Made by a program: the position numbers and the translations under genes. Positions 1 to 8,572 of a DNA stretch of 64,000 nt are shown one piece after another. The stretch lies in the NCBI RefSeq assembly GCF_013340935.1, contig NZ_WHOS01000001.1, forward strand, positions 310,001 to 374,000, in the 5' to 3' direction. The stretch comes from Azospirillum melinis (GTDB lineage Bacteria; Pseudomonadota; Alphaproteobacteria; Azospirillales; Azospirillaceae). Below the pieces are notes generated by a model. The model saw only the letters and a list, made by a program, of their open reading frames with translations, was not told the DNA's origin and did no database searches. Positions within the stretch are counted from its first letter, which is position 1; each line of letters opens with the position of its first letter.

Positions 1-1008
1 AATGGCGTAGCCCTGCGGATGGCGGAACGACACCTGACTGCCGCGCCGGTTGCCGTCACGCGGGGAGGCAAGCTCCAGCATCGGACACTGCGCCTCGACC
101 AATCCGATGAACAGGTCGCACAGCGCAGTGGAGGCTCGGCGGACGTCGGCCATCTCGACCTCGTCCCACACATCCAGCGCTGCGTCGAGTGCCGCCAGCG
201 CGATCACCGGCGGCGTGCCGACGCGCATGCGCTCCACCCCCGCGCCGGGACGATAGGAGGGATCGAAGGCGAAGGGCGCCTCATGCCCCATCCAGCCGGA
301 CAGGGCCGGCCGCGCCGTCGCCGCATGCTGCGGGGCGACATAGATGAAGGCCGGGGCGCCCGGTCCGCCATTCAGATATTTGTACGTGCAGCCGACCGCG
401 AAGTCTGCCTCTGCACCGGCCAGATCGACCGGCAGCGCACCGGCGGAATGAGCGAGGTCCCACACCGTCACCACCCCCGCCGCATGGGCCTTGGCGGTCA
501 GCACCGCCATGTCGTGCAGCCGGCCGGTCCGGTAGTCGACCTGGGTCAGCATCAGGACGGCGACATCCTCGCCGATTGCCCCCTCCACCTCCTCCGGCGC
601 CACCATTTTCAGGACATGGCCGCGGCCCAGCGTCTCGATCAGCCCTTCCGCCATATAGAGGTCGGTGGGGAAGTTGCCGCTGTCGGACAGGATCACCCGG
701 CGGTCGGACCGCATCGCCAGTGCCGCGGCCAGCGCTTGATAAACCTTGATCGACAGGGTGTCGCCGACCACGACGCTGCCGGACGGCGCGCCGATCAGCC
801 GGGCGATGCGGTCGCCGACCTTGCCGGGCTGCACCATCCAGCCGGCGCTGTTCCAGCCGCGGATCAGCTGACCGCCCCATTCCTGGGCGAGGGTCCGGGC
901 TACCCGCTCCTCCACCCCGATGGGCAGCGGCCCCAGCGAGTTGCCGTCGAGATAGATCACGCCATCCGGAATACGGAAGCGGGCGCGGGTCTTCTGAAAA
1001 TCGGTCAT
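1..1008 (-). CDS. kynU: Kynureninase, 3' end cut by the window edge
   Basis: This gene should hydrolyse L-kynurenine to anthranilate and alanine in tryptophan catabolism, as a cytosolic PLP enzyme of fold type I. I translated the minus strand from the ATG at 1008. The frame stays open to position 1, giving 336 of roughly 400 usual residues. The start reads MTDFQKTRARFRIPDGVIYL. The motif VWDLAHSAG (about D184, H187) and CTYKYLNGGPG, with the PLP lysine at K210, are the family signatures. It is divergent from an aromatic/aspartate aminotransferase gene, which fits amino-acid catabolism. The 190-nt gap between them holds several ATTGC/GCAAT half-sites. The C-terminal part lies outside the window. 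Confidence 0.93.
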   Translation of the reverse strand, partial: MTDFQKTRARFRIPDGVIYLDGNSLGPLPIGVEERVARTLAQEWGGQLIRGWNSAGWMVQPGKVGDRIARLIGAPSGSVVVGDTLSIKVYQALAAALAMRSDRRVILSDSGNFPTDLYMAEGLIETLGRGHVLKMVAPEEVEGAIGEDVAVLMLTQVDYRTGRLHDMAVLTAKAHAAGVVTVWDLAHSAGALPVDLAGAEADFAVGCTYKYLNGGPGAPAFIYVAPQHAATARPALSGWMGHEAPFAFDPSYRPGAGVERMRVGTPPVIALAALDAALDVWDEVEMADVRRASTALCDLFIGLVEAQCPMLELASPRDGNRRGSQVSFRHPQGYAI

Positions 1009-1044
1009 CGATCTGACTGCTCCTTCCCCGGCAAAGGATGCCCG

Positions 1045-1074
1045 GCAATTGCTGCCATTGCAAATTGTCGCAAT
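1045..1074. promoter_or_regulatory. Cluster of inverted GCAAT/ATTGC half-sites in the kynU-aminotransferase gap
   Basis: The gap contains a perfect palindrome GCAATTGC (1045-1052). It is followed by ATTGC (1057-1061) and GCAAT (1070-1074), which form an inverted repeat with an 8-nt spacer. The segment is AT-richer than its surroundings and lies 37 nt upstream of the kynU start. Lrp/AsnC-type regulators such as KynR often control kyn genes and bind such sites. Assignment to that family is inference; no regulator gene is in the window. Confidence 0.35.
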
Positions 1075-1201
1075 GCTTAAGCGTATCAGACGATATGAAT
1101 TCATCATTGTCCCGGAGGCCGTGAAAGTGGAGGATCGCAGCGGCCGGACCAGCCGGCTGCCACCCTTGCCTTCCCCATCACCAAGGACCGGACGAACCGC
1201 C

Positions 1202-2374
1202 ATGTTCAACGCGCTTTCCCGCCAGCCCGACGATGCCCTGCTCGCCCTGATCGGGCTGTACAAGCAGGATCCGCGGCCGGGCAAGGTCGATCTCGGCGTC
1301 GGGGTCTACCGGGACGAGGAGGGGCGCACCCCGGTCTTCCGTGCGGTGAAAGCGGTGGAACGGCTGCTGCTCGACGGGCAGGACAGCAAGGCCTATCTGG
1401 GGCTGGAGGGCGACGCCGGCTATCTGGAGCGGTTGTGGTCGCTGGTCGGCGGAGCCGCCGAAACCAAGGTTGCCACGGCCGGCGTGCAGACCCCCGGCGG
1501 GTCGGGCGCGCTGCGGCTGGCGGCCGACCTCGTCCTGCGCGGCGGGTCGAAGCGGGTGCTGGTCGGTCAGCCGACCTGGCCGAACCATGTCGGCATCTTC
1601 GCCGCCGCCGGCCTCGAGGTTGTCAGCTATCCCTTCTTCGACACCGCCAGCCAGACCGTGCTGTTCGACCGCATGATCGCAGCGTTCGAGACGGCACAGC
1701 CCGGCGACGTCGCCCTGCTGCACGGCAGCTGCCACAACCCGACCGGCGCGCCGCTGTCGCTCGACCAGTGGAAGGAACTGGCGACGGTGCTGGAGAAGCG
1801 CGGCGTCCTGCCGCTGGTCGACCTTGCCTATCAGGGCTTCGGTCGCGGTCTGGATGAGGATGCCGAGGGGCTGCGCCACCTGATCGGGGTCGTGCCGGAA
1901 ACGCTGGTCGCCGTGTCCTCGTCCAAGTCCTTCGGCCTCTACCGTGAGCGCACCGGCGCCATCTTCGCCGTCGCCGCGGCGCCGGCCGCCGCCGACCTCG
2001 CCAAGTCCAACCTGATGGCGCTGGCCCGCACCAGCTATTCGATGCCGCCCGACCATGGCGCCGCCGTCGTCCGAACCATCCTGAGCGACGCCGCCCTGAC
2101 CGCCGATTGGGCCGCGGAACTGGACGTCATGCGCGCCCGCATCGCCGGCATCCGCCGCAAGCTGGCTGCCGGTCTGGCCGGCGCCTTCCCCGCCCTGGCC
2201 GCGGTAGCGGCACAGGAGGGCATGTTCTCGCTGCTGCCGCTGACCGAGGCGGAAGTGCTGCGCCTGCGCGCCGACCATGCCATCTACATGCCGACCTCCG
2301 GCCGCATCAACATCGCCGGCCTGAAGACGGCCGAGGTTGACGATGTGGTGGCGAAGTTCGCCGCTCTCCGCTGA
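1202..2374 (+). CDS. tyrB: Class I aromatic/aspartate aminotransferase
   Basis: This is a PLP-dependent transaminase of the AspC/TyrB subgroup, 390 residues long, which is the normal length for the family. It shows the N-terminal segment PGKVDLGVGVYRDEEG, the cofactor-binding HNPTG (N179) and the PLP-lysine motif SSSKSFGLYRERTGA (K242). An upstream in-frame ATG at 1049 exists, but the extra 51 residues lack family similarity and run through the intergenic operator region, so I place the start at 1202. The divergent kynureninase suggests aromatic amino acids as substrates. Aspartate aminotransferase activity is the main alternative, because the two activities overlap in this subgroup. Confidence 0.85.
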   Translation: MFNALSRQPDDALLALIGLYKQDPRPGKVDLGVGVYRDEEGRTPVFRAVKAVERLLLDGQDSKAYLGLEGDAGYLERLWSLVGGAAETKVATAGVQTPGGSGALRLAADLVLRGGSKRVLVGQPTWPNHVGIFAAAGLEVVSYPFFDTASQTVLFDRMIAAFETAQPGDVALLHGSCHNPTGAPLSLDQWKELATVLEKRGVLPLVDLAYQGFGRGLDEDAEGLRHLIGVVPETLVAVSSSKSFGLYRERTGAIFAVAAAPAAADLAKSNLMALARTSYSMPPDHGAAVVRTILSDAALTADWAAELDVMRARIAGIRRKLAAGLAGAFPALAAVAAQEGMFSLLPLTEAEVLRLRADHAIYMPTSGRINIAGLKTAEVDDVVAKFAALR

Positions 2375-2405
2375 GCCCTTTGGTTTGATCCGGGGACAGA
2401 AGACG

Positions 2406-3035
2406 ATGGCCGCGACCCTCCAGGCTCCACCCGCCGCGGTGGAGCGTCACCAGCTCTATGAAGACGCGCTCGCCATGCTGATGGGCACGCTGTTCATCGC
2501 GCTGGGCATGCTGATCTATTCCAAGACGATGTTGCTGACCGGCAGCACGGCCGGGCTGGCGCTGCTGCTGAGCTATGTCACCAAGGTCCAGTTCGGCATC
2601 ATCTTCTTCGCGATCAATCTGCCCTTCTACTGGCTGGCCTGGAAGCGGCTGGGCTGGAAATTCACCGCGCGCACCTTCACCGCCGTGGCGCTGGTGACGC
2701 TGTTCTCGCGCCTGACCGACCAGTGGGTGGGCTTCACCCACCTGGACCCGGTCTATGCCACCGTGGTTGGAAGCGGCCTATGCGGCACCGGCCTCTTGAT
2801 GCTGTTCCGCCACCGCACCGGTCTGGGCGGTGTCAACATCCTGGCGATCTATCTGCAGGAGACCTACGGCATCCGCGCCGGCTATTTCCAGCTGGGCGTC
2901 GATTTCGCGATCCTGGCCGGCGCCTTCTTCGTCCTGGCGCCGGACCGGCTTCTGCTGTCGGTGCTGGGCGCGACCATCGTCAACGTCACGCTGGCGATCA
3001 ACCACAAGCCGGGACGCTATCTCGGCATCAGCTGA
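2406..3035 (+). CDS. YitT-family membrane protein
   Basis: This 209-residue integral membrane protein has about five to six hydrophobic segments and the YitT/DUF161 pattern GSTAGLALLLSYVTKVQFGIIFFAINLPFYWLAWKRLG cut across residues 45-85, then a glycine-rich GTGLLMLFRHRTGLGGVNILA region. Family members are small inner-membrane proteins of unsettled function, possibly transporters. The start at 2406 follows a GGGGACAGAAG stretch. The in-frame ATG at 2343 and the alternative start at 2337 lie inside the upstream aminotransferase gene. The gap to the aminotransferase is 31 nt, so co-transcription is likely. A clear paralogue sits at 29863-30519. Confidence 0.8.
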   Translation: MAATLQAPPAAVERHQLYEDALAMLMGTLFIALGMLIYSKTMLLTGSTAGLALLLSYVTKVQFGIIFFAINLPFYWLAWKRLGWKFTARTFTAVALVTLFSRLTDQWVGFTHLDPVYATVVGSGLCGTGLLMLFRHRTGLGGVNILAIYLQETYGIRAGYFQLGVDFAILAGAFFVLAPDRLLLSVLGATIVNVTLAINHKPGRYLGIS

Positions 3036-3044
3036 GGGGTGACC

Positions 3045-3072
3045 GCTGCGGGCGTCGGTCAGCGCCCGCAGC
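3045..3072. terminator. Hairpin between convergent yitT-like and ychJ genes
   Basis: A perfect 10-bp inverted repeat (GCTGCGGGCG at 3045-3054, CGCCCGCAGC at 3063-3072) lies between two convergent genes, with the ychJ stop codon in the loop. Its position suits a bidirectional terminator. Neither side has a T tract directly after the stem, so the call is tentative. Confidence 0.35.
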
Positions 3073-3532
3073 AGGCCTTGTGCTTTTTCCCCGAGCCGCA
3101 GGGGCATGGATCGTTGCGGCCGACCTTCACCACGCGGCGCGGCGGGTCCTTCGGGTTCAGGACGCTGTCGACGTAAAACCAGCGACCGCCGATGCGGCGG
3201 AAACGCGACCGCTCGTGCAAAGGCCACTCCTCGCCATCGCGGTGGAAGGTCAAGAAGAACTCGACCATCCCGTCGTCGCCGGTTTCCTCCGCCTTCATGA
3301 CGGTCAGCGGACCCCAGTCGCATTCATCCGCCACCCGCTCCACATCGGCACGGCTGAAGGTGGCGCGGGTTTCCGGCACGCAGCTCCGCTCGATATGGTC
3401 AATGTCGCGACGGACGAACGCGGTGTAGCGCGACCGCATCAGCGCTTCCGCGCTGGGGGCGGGCTCCCCCGCCAGGATGGGGCCGCAGCACTGATCGAAC
3501 TCGCGGCCGGAACCGCAGGGGCAGGCGGACAT
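3059..3532 (-). CDS. ychJ: YchJ-family SEC-C motif protein
   Basis: This 157-residue cytosolic protein of the UPF0225/YchJ family carries a zinc-binding SEC-C motif at each end: [13 protein letters not shown] near residues 4-16 and [13 protein letters not shown] at the C terminus. Between them is an NTF2-like domain with [11 protein letters not shown] and [22 protein letters not shown]. Function in the family is not firmly known; SEC-C motifs resemble the zinc tail of SecA that contacts SecB and ribosomes. The start has a GGAAGAG ribosome-binding site. It is convergent with the YitT-like gene and followed upstream by the TetR gene on the same strand. Confidence 0.88.
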   Translation of the reverse strand: MSACPCGSGREFDQCCGPILAGEPAPSAEALMRSRYTAFVRRDIDHIERSCVPETRATFSRADVERVADECDWGPLTVMKAEETGDDGMVEFFLTFHRDGEEWPLHERSRFRRIGGRWFYVDSVLNPKDPPRRVVKVGRNDPCPCGSGKKHKACCGR

Positions 3533-3565
3533 GGACTACTCTTCCATCACAGACATCGGTAACGG

Positions 3566-4207
3566 TCAGGGTGTAGCAGGCGCAACGCCGCGCAGGAACA
3601 GGTCAACCGCCTTGTCGACGAAGGCATGGCGTTCCTCCTCCGTCGGTACCGGACAGAGGCCGAGTACAAGCTGGCAATAAGCGCCCCCCTGCATGGCGGA
3701 CAGGAACTGCCGGGCGACGAAGGCCGGATCGTCGGTGGCGATTGCACCGCGGTCGTTCAGCCGGGTGAACAGGGCGACGAAATTGGCGATCCCCTGCTCA
3801 GGTCCCGCCTGGAAATAGAGCTGGGCGGCGAGCGGCATCCGCGTCGCCTCCCCCACCACCGCCTGATGGACGCGGATTGCGGCATCCGACCACAGCAGGT
3901 CGGTGAAACGGCGGCCGACCTGGATCAGGACATCGCGCAACGGCATCCCGTCGAACATCTCCGGCGCAAAGCGCAAGCCGCGCCGCTCGCACTCGGCGGA
4001 GATCACGGCGGTGTAAAGCTCTTCCTTCGATGGGAAGCGGGTGTAGAGCGTCGTTTTGGACACTCGAGCCTGTTGCGCGACCTGATCCATCGACGCGGCG
4101 GCATAGCCGAGTTCCAGGAACACCTCCCGCGCGGCGGCGACGATCTGTTCCGCCTTCGCGTCGAGGGATGGGGCGGGGTGGGACGCTTTCTGCTCCGATG
4201 ACTGCAC
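3566..4207 (-). CDS. TetR/AcrR-family repressor of the adjacent RND pump
   Basis: This is a 213-residue DNA-binding regulator. The N-terminal helix-turn-helix domain reads AAREVFLELGYAAASMDQVAQQARVSKTTLYTRFPSKEELY, and an all-helical ligand domain follows. The frame continues open for hundreds of codons upstream as a GC-rich artefact. The only plausible start is the GTG at 4207, directly beside a TGAAC/GTTCA operator. It is divergent from the RND membrane-fusion gene and probably represses it and itself. Ligands are likely the pump's toxic substrates, which is inferred from context. Confidence 0.85.
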   Translation of the reverse strand: MQSSEQKASHPAPSLDAKAEQIVAAAREVFLELGYAAASMDQVAQQARVSKTTLYTRFPSKEELYTAVISAECERRGLRFAPEMFDGMPLRDVLIQVGRRFTDLLWSDAAIRVHQAVVGEATRMPLAAQLYFQAGPEQGIANFVALFTRLNDRGAIATDDPAFVARQFLSAMQGGAYCQLVLGLCPVPTEEERHAFVDKAVDLFLRGVAPATP

Positions 4208-4223
4208 TGAACTGTACCGTTCA
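4208..4223. promoter_or_regulatory. Probable TetR operator in the tetR-RND gap
   Basis: The 16-bp near-palindrome TGAACTGTACCGTTCA has 5-bp perfect arms and a GTAC core with one mismatched pair. It abuts the GTG start of the TetR gene. Binding here would block initiation of tetR and sit just upstream of the TTGACG -35 box of the efflux operon. Confidence 0.5.
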
Positions 4224-4226
4224 CTC

Positions 4227-4255
4227 TTGACGTTGGCTAGGGGCCGGAGTAGGAC
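4227..4255 (+). promoter_or_regulatory. Putative sigma-70-type promoter of the RND operon
   Basis: TTGACG (4227-4232) and TAGGAC (4250-4255) are separated by 17 nt, about 43 nt before the membrane-fusion protein start. The -35 match is good and the -10 match is weak. A further CAGTAC/GATACAG repeat follows it. Confidence 0.35.
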
Positions 4256-4297
4256 GGTAACAGTACGATACAGTCCAGTCCAGTGGGGAGACGTGGT

Positions 4298-5416
4298 ATG
4301 GCCCTGTTCCGCGAAAGGTGGCTTGCGTCCGCCGTCATGGCGACAACGGCGCTTCTGACGGTGGCGGGCCTGCTTACCGGCTGCAACGAAACGCAGTCCG
4401 CCTCCACTCCGGCGGAAGCAGAGGTGCGGCCGGTCCGCGTTGCCACCGTCACGCTGGAACCGCTGGTCGACAGCGTACGCTACCCGGCGGTGATCCGCCC
4501 GCGGGTGGAGGCCGATGTCGGCTTCCGCGTCGGCGGCAAGGTGACCGCCCGGCTGGTGGAGGTCGGCACCCGCGTCGAACCCGGCATGCCGCTGGCCCAC
4601 CTCGACCCCACCGATCTTCAATTGCAGATCCGCGCATCGCAGGCACAGCTCGCCTCGGCGCAGGCCGATGCGGCCAACGCCCGCAGTGATTTCCAGCGCT
4701 ACGCCAGCCTGCGCCAGGGCGAATGGACCACCCGCCAGGAATACGACCGCCGCAAGACCACGCTGGACAAGGCGGAGTCCAAGGTGCGCGAGGTGGAGGC
4801 GCAGCTGCGCGTCCTCGACAACTCCGCCCAATATGCCACGCTGGTCGCTGACGAGGCCGGCATCGTCACCGCGACGCTGATCGAGCCGGGACAGGTCGTC
4901 GCGTCCGGCCAGACCGCGCTGCGCGTCGCCCGGCTGGGCAGCCTGGAGGCGGTGGCGAACATCCCCGAGCAGAGCGTCGCCGCCCTGCCCCGCCAGAAAC
5001 TGGCGGTTGAGCTGTGGTCGCATCCGGGCCAGAGCATCGCCGGCAGCCTGCGCGAGGTCTCGCCGAGCGCCGACGCCAACACCCGGACCTTCCAGGCCAA
5101 GATCACGCTGACCGATCCACCGACCACGGTCCAGCTCGGCATGACCGCGACCGTCATCGCCGCCGCCGACCATGGCGCCCCCATCGCCCGCCTGCCGCTG
5201 AGCGCTTTGGCACAGCGGGAGCAGAAGCCGGCGGTTTGGGTTCTGTCCGCACCGGACGACCGGCTGGAACTCCGCCCCGTCACCGTTGCCGCCTATGCCG
5301 GCGACCTCGCGCTGATCGGAGGCGGGCTTAAGGACGGCGAGCGCGTCGTCACCGCCGGCGTCCACAAGCTCGACGCCGGCCAGAAGGTCCGTGTCTGGAC
5401 GGAGCCGGCGCGATGA
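4298..5416 (+). CDS. RND efflux periplasmic adaptor (membrane-fusion lipoprotein)
   Basis: This 372-residue adaptor links an inner-membrane RND pump to an outer-membrane channel. The N terminus is a lipoprotein signal with a lipobox ending LLTGC, followed by a linker. Then come the biotinyl-lipoyl half (RPRVEADVGFRVGGKVTARLVEVGTRV cut across residues 68-95), a coiled-coil hairpin near 120-185 rich in Ala, Glu and Arg, and the beta-barrel and membrane-proximal domains. The start at 4298 follows GGGGAG. The stop overlaps the RND pump start by 4 nt, so the two are coupled. No outer-membrane TolC-like gene is next to them. Confidence 0.9.
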   Translation: MALFRERWLASAVMATTALLTVAGLLTGCNETQSASTPAEAEVRPVRVATVTLEPLVDSVRYPAVIRPRVEADVGFRVGGKVTARLVEVGTRVEPGMPLAHLDPTDLQLQIRASQAQLASAQADAANARSDFQRYASLRQGEWTTRQEYDRRKTTLDKAESKVREVEAQLRVLDNSAQYATLVADEAGIVTATLIEPGQVVASGQTALRVARLGSLEAVANIPEQSVAALPRQKLAVELWSHPGQSIAGSLREVSPSADANTRTFQAKITLTDPPTTVQLGMTATVIAAADHGAPIARLPLSALAQREQKPAVWVLSAPDDRLELRPVTVAAYAGDLALIGGGLKDGERVVTAGVHKLDAGQKVRVWTEPAR

Positions 5417-8400
5417 ACCACTCCCGCATGAACCTGTCGGCCTGGGCGCTGGCCCACCGCACGCTGGTGCTTTTCATGATGCTCGCCAGCGTGCTGGCCG
5501 GGGCGCTCGCCTACAAGACCCTGGGCCGGGCAGAGGATCCGTCCTTCACCTTCAAAGTGATGGTGGTGAGCACCCAATGGCCCGGCGCCACCGCGCGCGA
5601 GGTCGAACAGTTCGTCACCGACCGCATCGAGAAGAAGCTGGAGGAGGTCCCCTATTACGACGTCGCCCGCAGCTATTCAAAGCCGGGTGAATCGGTGATC
5701 TTCGTCCAGCTCAAGGACTCCACCCCGCCGAAGCTGGTGGCGGACCTGTGGTATCAGGTGCGCAAGAAGATCGGCGACATCCGCCACACATTGCCGGACG
5801 GCGTGGTCGGCCCCTTCTTCAATGACGAATTCGGCGATGTCTATTCCGGCATCTACGCCTTCATGGGCGAGGATTTCACCCCTGCCCAGCTGAAGAAGGT
5901 GGCCGAACAGGCCCGCGCCCGCCTGCTGAAACTGCCGGGTGTCGAGAAGATCGACCTGATCGCCCCGCAGGAGGAGCGCGTCTATGTCGAGATCTCCAGC
6001 CAGCGGCTCGCCAGCTTCGGTCTGCCGGTCGATTCGGTGATCCAGGCACTCCAGCGCGAGAACGCCATCGCCGCGTCCGGGGATGTCGATACCGGATCTC
6101 AGCGCGTCTATGTCCGCCTCGATCTCGGCCTCGACACCGCAGCGGCGGTGCGCGCGATTCCGGTCGAAAGCGGCGGCCGGCTGCTGACCATCGGCGACGT
6201 GGCGGAGGTCAAGCGCGGCTATGTCGAACCGCGGCGCTACACGCTGCGCTACAACGGTCGCGACGCCATCGGTCTGGGCGTGGTCATGGCGAAGGGCGGC
6301 AACGTGCTGAAGCTGGGAGAACATCTCGACGTTGCGATGGAGAAGGTCCGCGCCGAGCTGCCGGTCGGGCTGGAGGTTGCTCAGGTCGCCGACCAGCCGA
6401 AGGTGGTCGAACATTCCGTCGGCGAATTCATGGAATCGCTGGCCGAAGCGCTGGGCATTGTCATCCTGGTCAGCCTCGTCAGCCTGGGCTGGCGCACCGG
6501 CATCGTCGTGGCGCTGGCGGTGCCGCTGGTGCTGGCGATGACGCTGGTGGCGATGCAAATCCTGCACATCGACCTGCAGCGCATCTCGCTGGGTGCCCTC
6601 ATCATCGCGCTTGGACTGCTGGTCGACGACGCCATCATCGCGGTGGAGATGATGGTGGTGAAGATGGAACAGGGATGGGACCGGCTGAAGGCCGGCGCCT
6701 TCGCCTACACCTCGACCGCCTTCCCGATGCTGAGCGGCACAATCGTCACCGCCGCCGGCTTCGTGCCGGTCGGCTTCGCGGCCTCGGCCGCCGGCGAATA
6801 CACCAACTCGATCTTCTGGGTGGTGGCGCTGTCGCTGCTGCTGTCCTGGGTGGTGGCGGTGATCTTCACCCCCTATCTCGGTTGGCTGCTGCTGCCCAAG
6901 CCCAAGCATGTGGTGCCGGACGGGCACGAGCTGGACATCTACGACACCCGCGCCTACCGCATCCTGCGCGGGATGATCGAGGCCTGCGTGCGGGCACGCT
7001 GGGTCACCATCGGCGTGACGGTGGCGGCCTTCGTCACCGCGCTCGTCGGCTTCGGCCATGTCCAGCAGCAGTTCTTCCCGTCTGCCAGCCGGCCGGAGCT
7101 GCTGATCGACATCCGGCTTGCCGAAGGTTCCTCCTTCGAGGCGACGGCCGCCGAGGTCAAGCGGATGGAGGCGGTGCTGGCCAAGGACCCGGACGTCGAT
7201 TACTGGGTCGCCTACACCGGCGGCGGGTCGCCGCGCTTCTACCTGCCGCTCGACCAGCAGTTGGAAACCGCCAACTTCGCCCAGTTCATGGTGATGACCA
7301 AGGGGTTGGAGGAGCGCGAGCATTTCATGCAGCGGCTGGAGCCGACGCTGGACTCCGACTTCCCGGCCGCCCGCGTCCGCATCGGCCGCTTGGAGAATGG
7401 CCCGCCGGTCGGCTACCCCGTGCAGTTCCGCGTCACCGGCGAGGACCCGGCGACCATCCGCAAGATCGCTTATCAGGTGCGCGACACCATGCGCGCCCAC
7501 CCCAACACCGCCAACGTCCATCTGGATTGGGACGAGTTGTCGAAGCGCGTCCGTCTGGAGGTGGACACCGCCAAGGCGCGTGCGCTCGGCGTGTCGAAGC
7601 AGGATCTGTCCAACGCCCTGCAACTGCTGCTGAACGGCATGTCCGTCACCCAGTACCGCGAGGGCACGGAACTGATAGGCGTCCTGCTGCGCACCACGCC
7701 GGAGGAGCGGATGGACCTCTCCCGCCTGGGCGAGCTGAACATCCGCACCAGCCGCGGCACGACGGTGCCGCTCAGCCAGGTCGCCGCCGTGCGCTACGAG
7801 CTGGAGGAACCGGTGCTGTGGCGCCGGGCGCGCGAGACGACGATGACGGTCAAGGGCGACGTGACCGGCGGCTTGCAGGCCCCGGTGGTCAGCACCCAAC
7901 TGAACGGGCAGTTCGACACCCTGCGCGCCACCTTACCAGACGGATATGCCATCACCATGGGCGGCGCCATCGAGGAAAGCGCCAAGGGCCAGGATTCGAT
8001 CAACGCCATGATGCCGGTGATGCTGCTGATCATGGTCACCACGCTGATGCTGCAATTGCAGAGCTTCTCCCGCGTGTTCATGGTCCTGCTGACCGCTCCG
8101 CTGGGTCTGATCGGCGTCACCGCCTCGCTTCTGCTGTTCAACCTGCCCTTCGGCTTCGTCGCCATGCTGGGGGTGATCGCGCTGGCCGGCATCATCATGC
8201 GCAACTCGGTCATCCTGGTCGACCAGATCGAGCAGGACATCCGCAGCGGACGGTCGCGCTGGGACAGCATCGTGGAGGCAACGGTGCGCCGCGCCCGCCC
8301 CATCGCCCTGACGGCAGCGGCCGCGATCCTCGCCATGATCCCGCTGACGCAGAGCGTGTTCTGGGGACCGATGGCGGTCGCCATCATGGGCGGTCTGGCC

Positions 8401-8535
8401 GGCGCCACCGTGCTGACGATCTTCTTCCTGCCGGCGCTCTACGCGGCATGGTTCCGTGTACCCCGGCCGGAAAGGGAGGAGGTGGAGGACAGCGGCATCG
8501 GCGGCGCGCTGCCGAAGCCGGCGTTGGGGGATTGA
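5413..8535 (+). CDS. RND-family multidrug efflux transporter
   Basis: This 1040-residue inner-membrane proton antiporter is of the HAE/AcrB class and has the normal length. The N terminus has one membrane helix (LVLFMMLASVLAGALAY), a periplasmic domain, then clustered helices. The proton-relay pair D405-D406 lies in GLLVDDAIIAVE, equivalent to the AcrB Asp pair. A second membrane half begins after about residue 860. It is coupled to the upstream adaptor gene by an ATGA overlap and is under the divergent TetR gene. Substrate cannot be told from sequence; the VKVMVVSTQWPGA-type N-terminal region is typical of less-studied proteobacterial pumps rather than AcrB itself. Confidence 0.92.
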   Translation: MNHSRMNLSAWALAHRTLVLFMMLASVLAGALAYKTLGRAEDPSFTFKVMVVSTQWPGATAREVEQFVTDRIEKKLEEVPYYDVARSYSKPGESVIFVQLKDSTPPKLVADLWYQVRKKIGDIRHTLPDGVVGPFFNDEFGDVYSGIYAFMGEDFTPAQLKKVAEQARARLLKLPGVEKIDLIAPQEERVYVEISSQRLASFGLPVDSVIQALQRENAIAASGDVDTGSQRVYVRLDLGLDTAAAVRAIPVESGGRLLTIGDVAEVKRGYVEPRRYTLRYNGRDAIGLGVVMAKGGNVLKLGEHLDVAMEKVRAELPVGLEVAQVADQPKVVEHSVGEFMESLAEALGIVILVSLVSLGWRTGIVVALAVPLVLAMTLVAMQILHIDLQRISLGALIIALGLLVDDAIIAVEMMVVKMEQGWDRLKAGAFAYTSTAFPMLSGTIVTAAGFVPVGFAASAAGEYTNSIFWVVALSLLLSWVVAVIFTPYLGWLLLPKPKHVVPDGHELDIYDTRAYRILRGMIEACVRARWVTIGVTVAAFVTALVGFGHVQQQFFPSASRPELLIDIRLAEGSSFEATAAEVKRMEAVLAKDPDVDYWVAYTGGGSPRFYLPLDQQLETANFAQFMVMTKGLEEREHFMQRLEPTLDSDFPAARVRIGRLENGPPVGYPVQFRVTGEDPATIRKIAYQVRDTMRAHPNTANVHLDWDELSKRVRLEVDTAKARALGVSKQDLSNALQLLLNGMSVTQYREGTELIGVLLRTTPEERMDLSRLGELNIRTSRGTTVPLSQVAAVRYELEEPVLWRRARETTMTVKGDVTGGLQAPVVSTQLNGQFDTLRATLPDGYAITMGGAIEESAKGQDSINAMMPVMLLIMVTTLMLQLQSFSRVFMVLLTAPLGLIGVTASLLLFNLPFGFVAMLGVIALAGIIMRNSVILVDQIEQDIRSGRSRWDSIVEATVRRARPIALTAAAAILAMIPLTQSVFWGPMAVAIMGGLAGATVLTIFFLPALYAAWFRVPRPEREEVEDSGIGGALPKPALGD

Positions 8536-8572
8536 TGCCCCACTCTTTCGGTCAGGCTTGACCGCGGTCAAG

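Noticed and set aside
4208..5365. A long N-terminal extension of the TetR gene
   Set aside because: The frame stays open, but it overlaps the RND adaptor in antisense and has low-complexity composition; TetR similarity begins after 4207.
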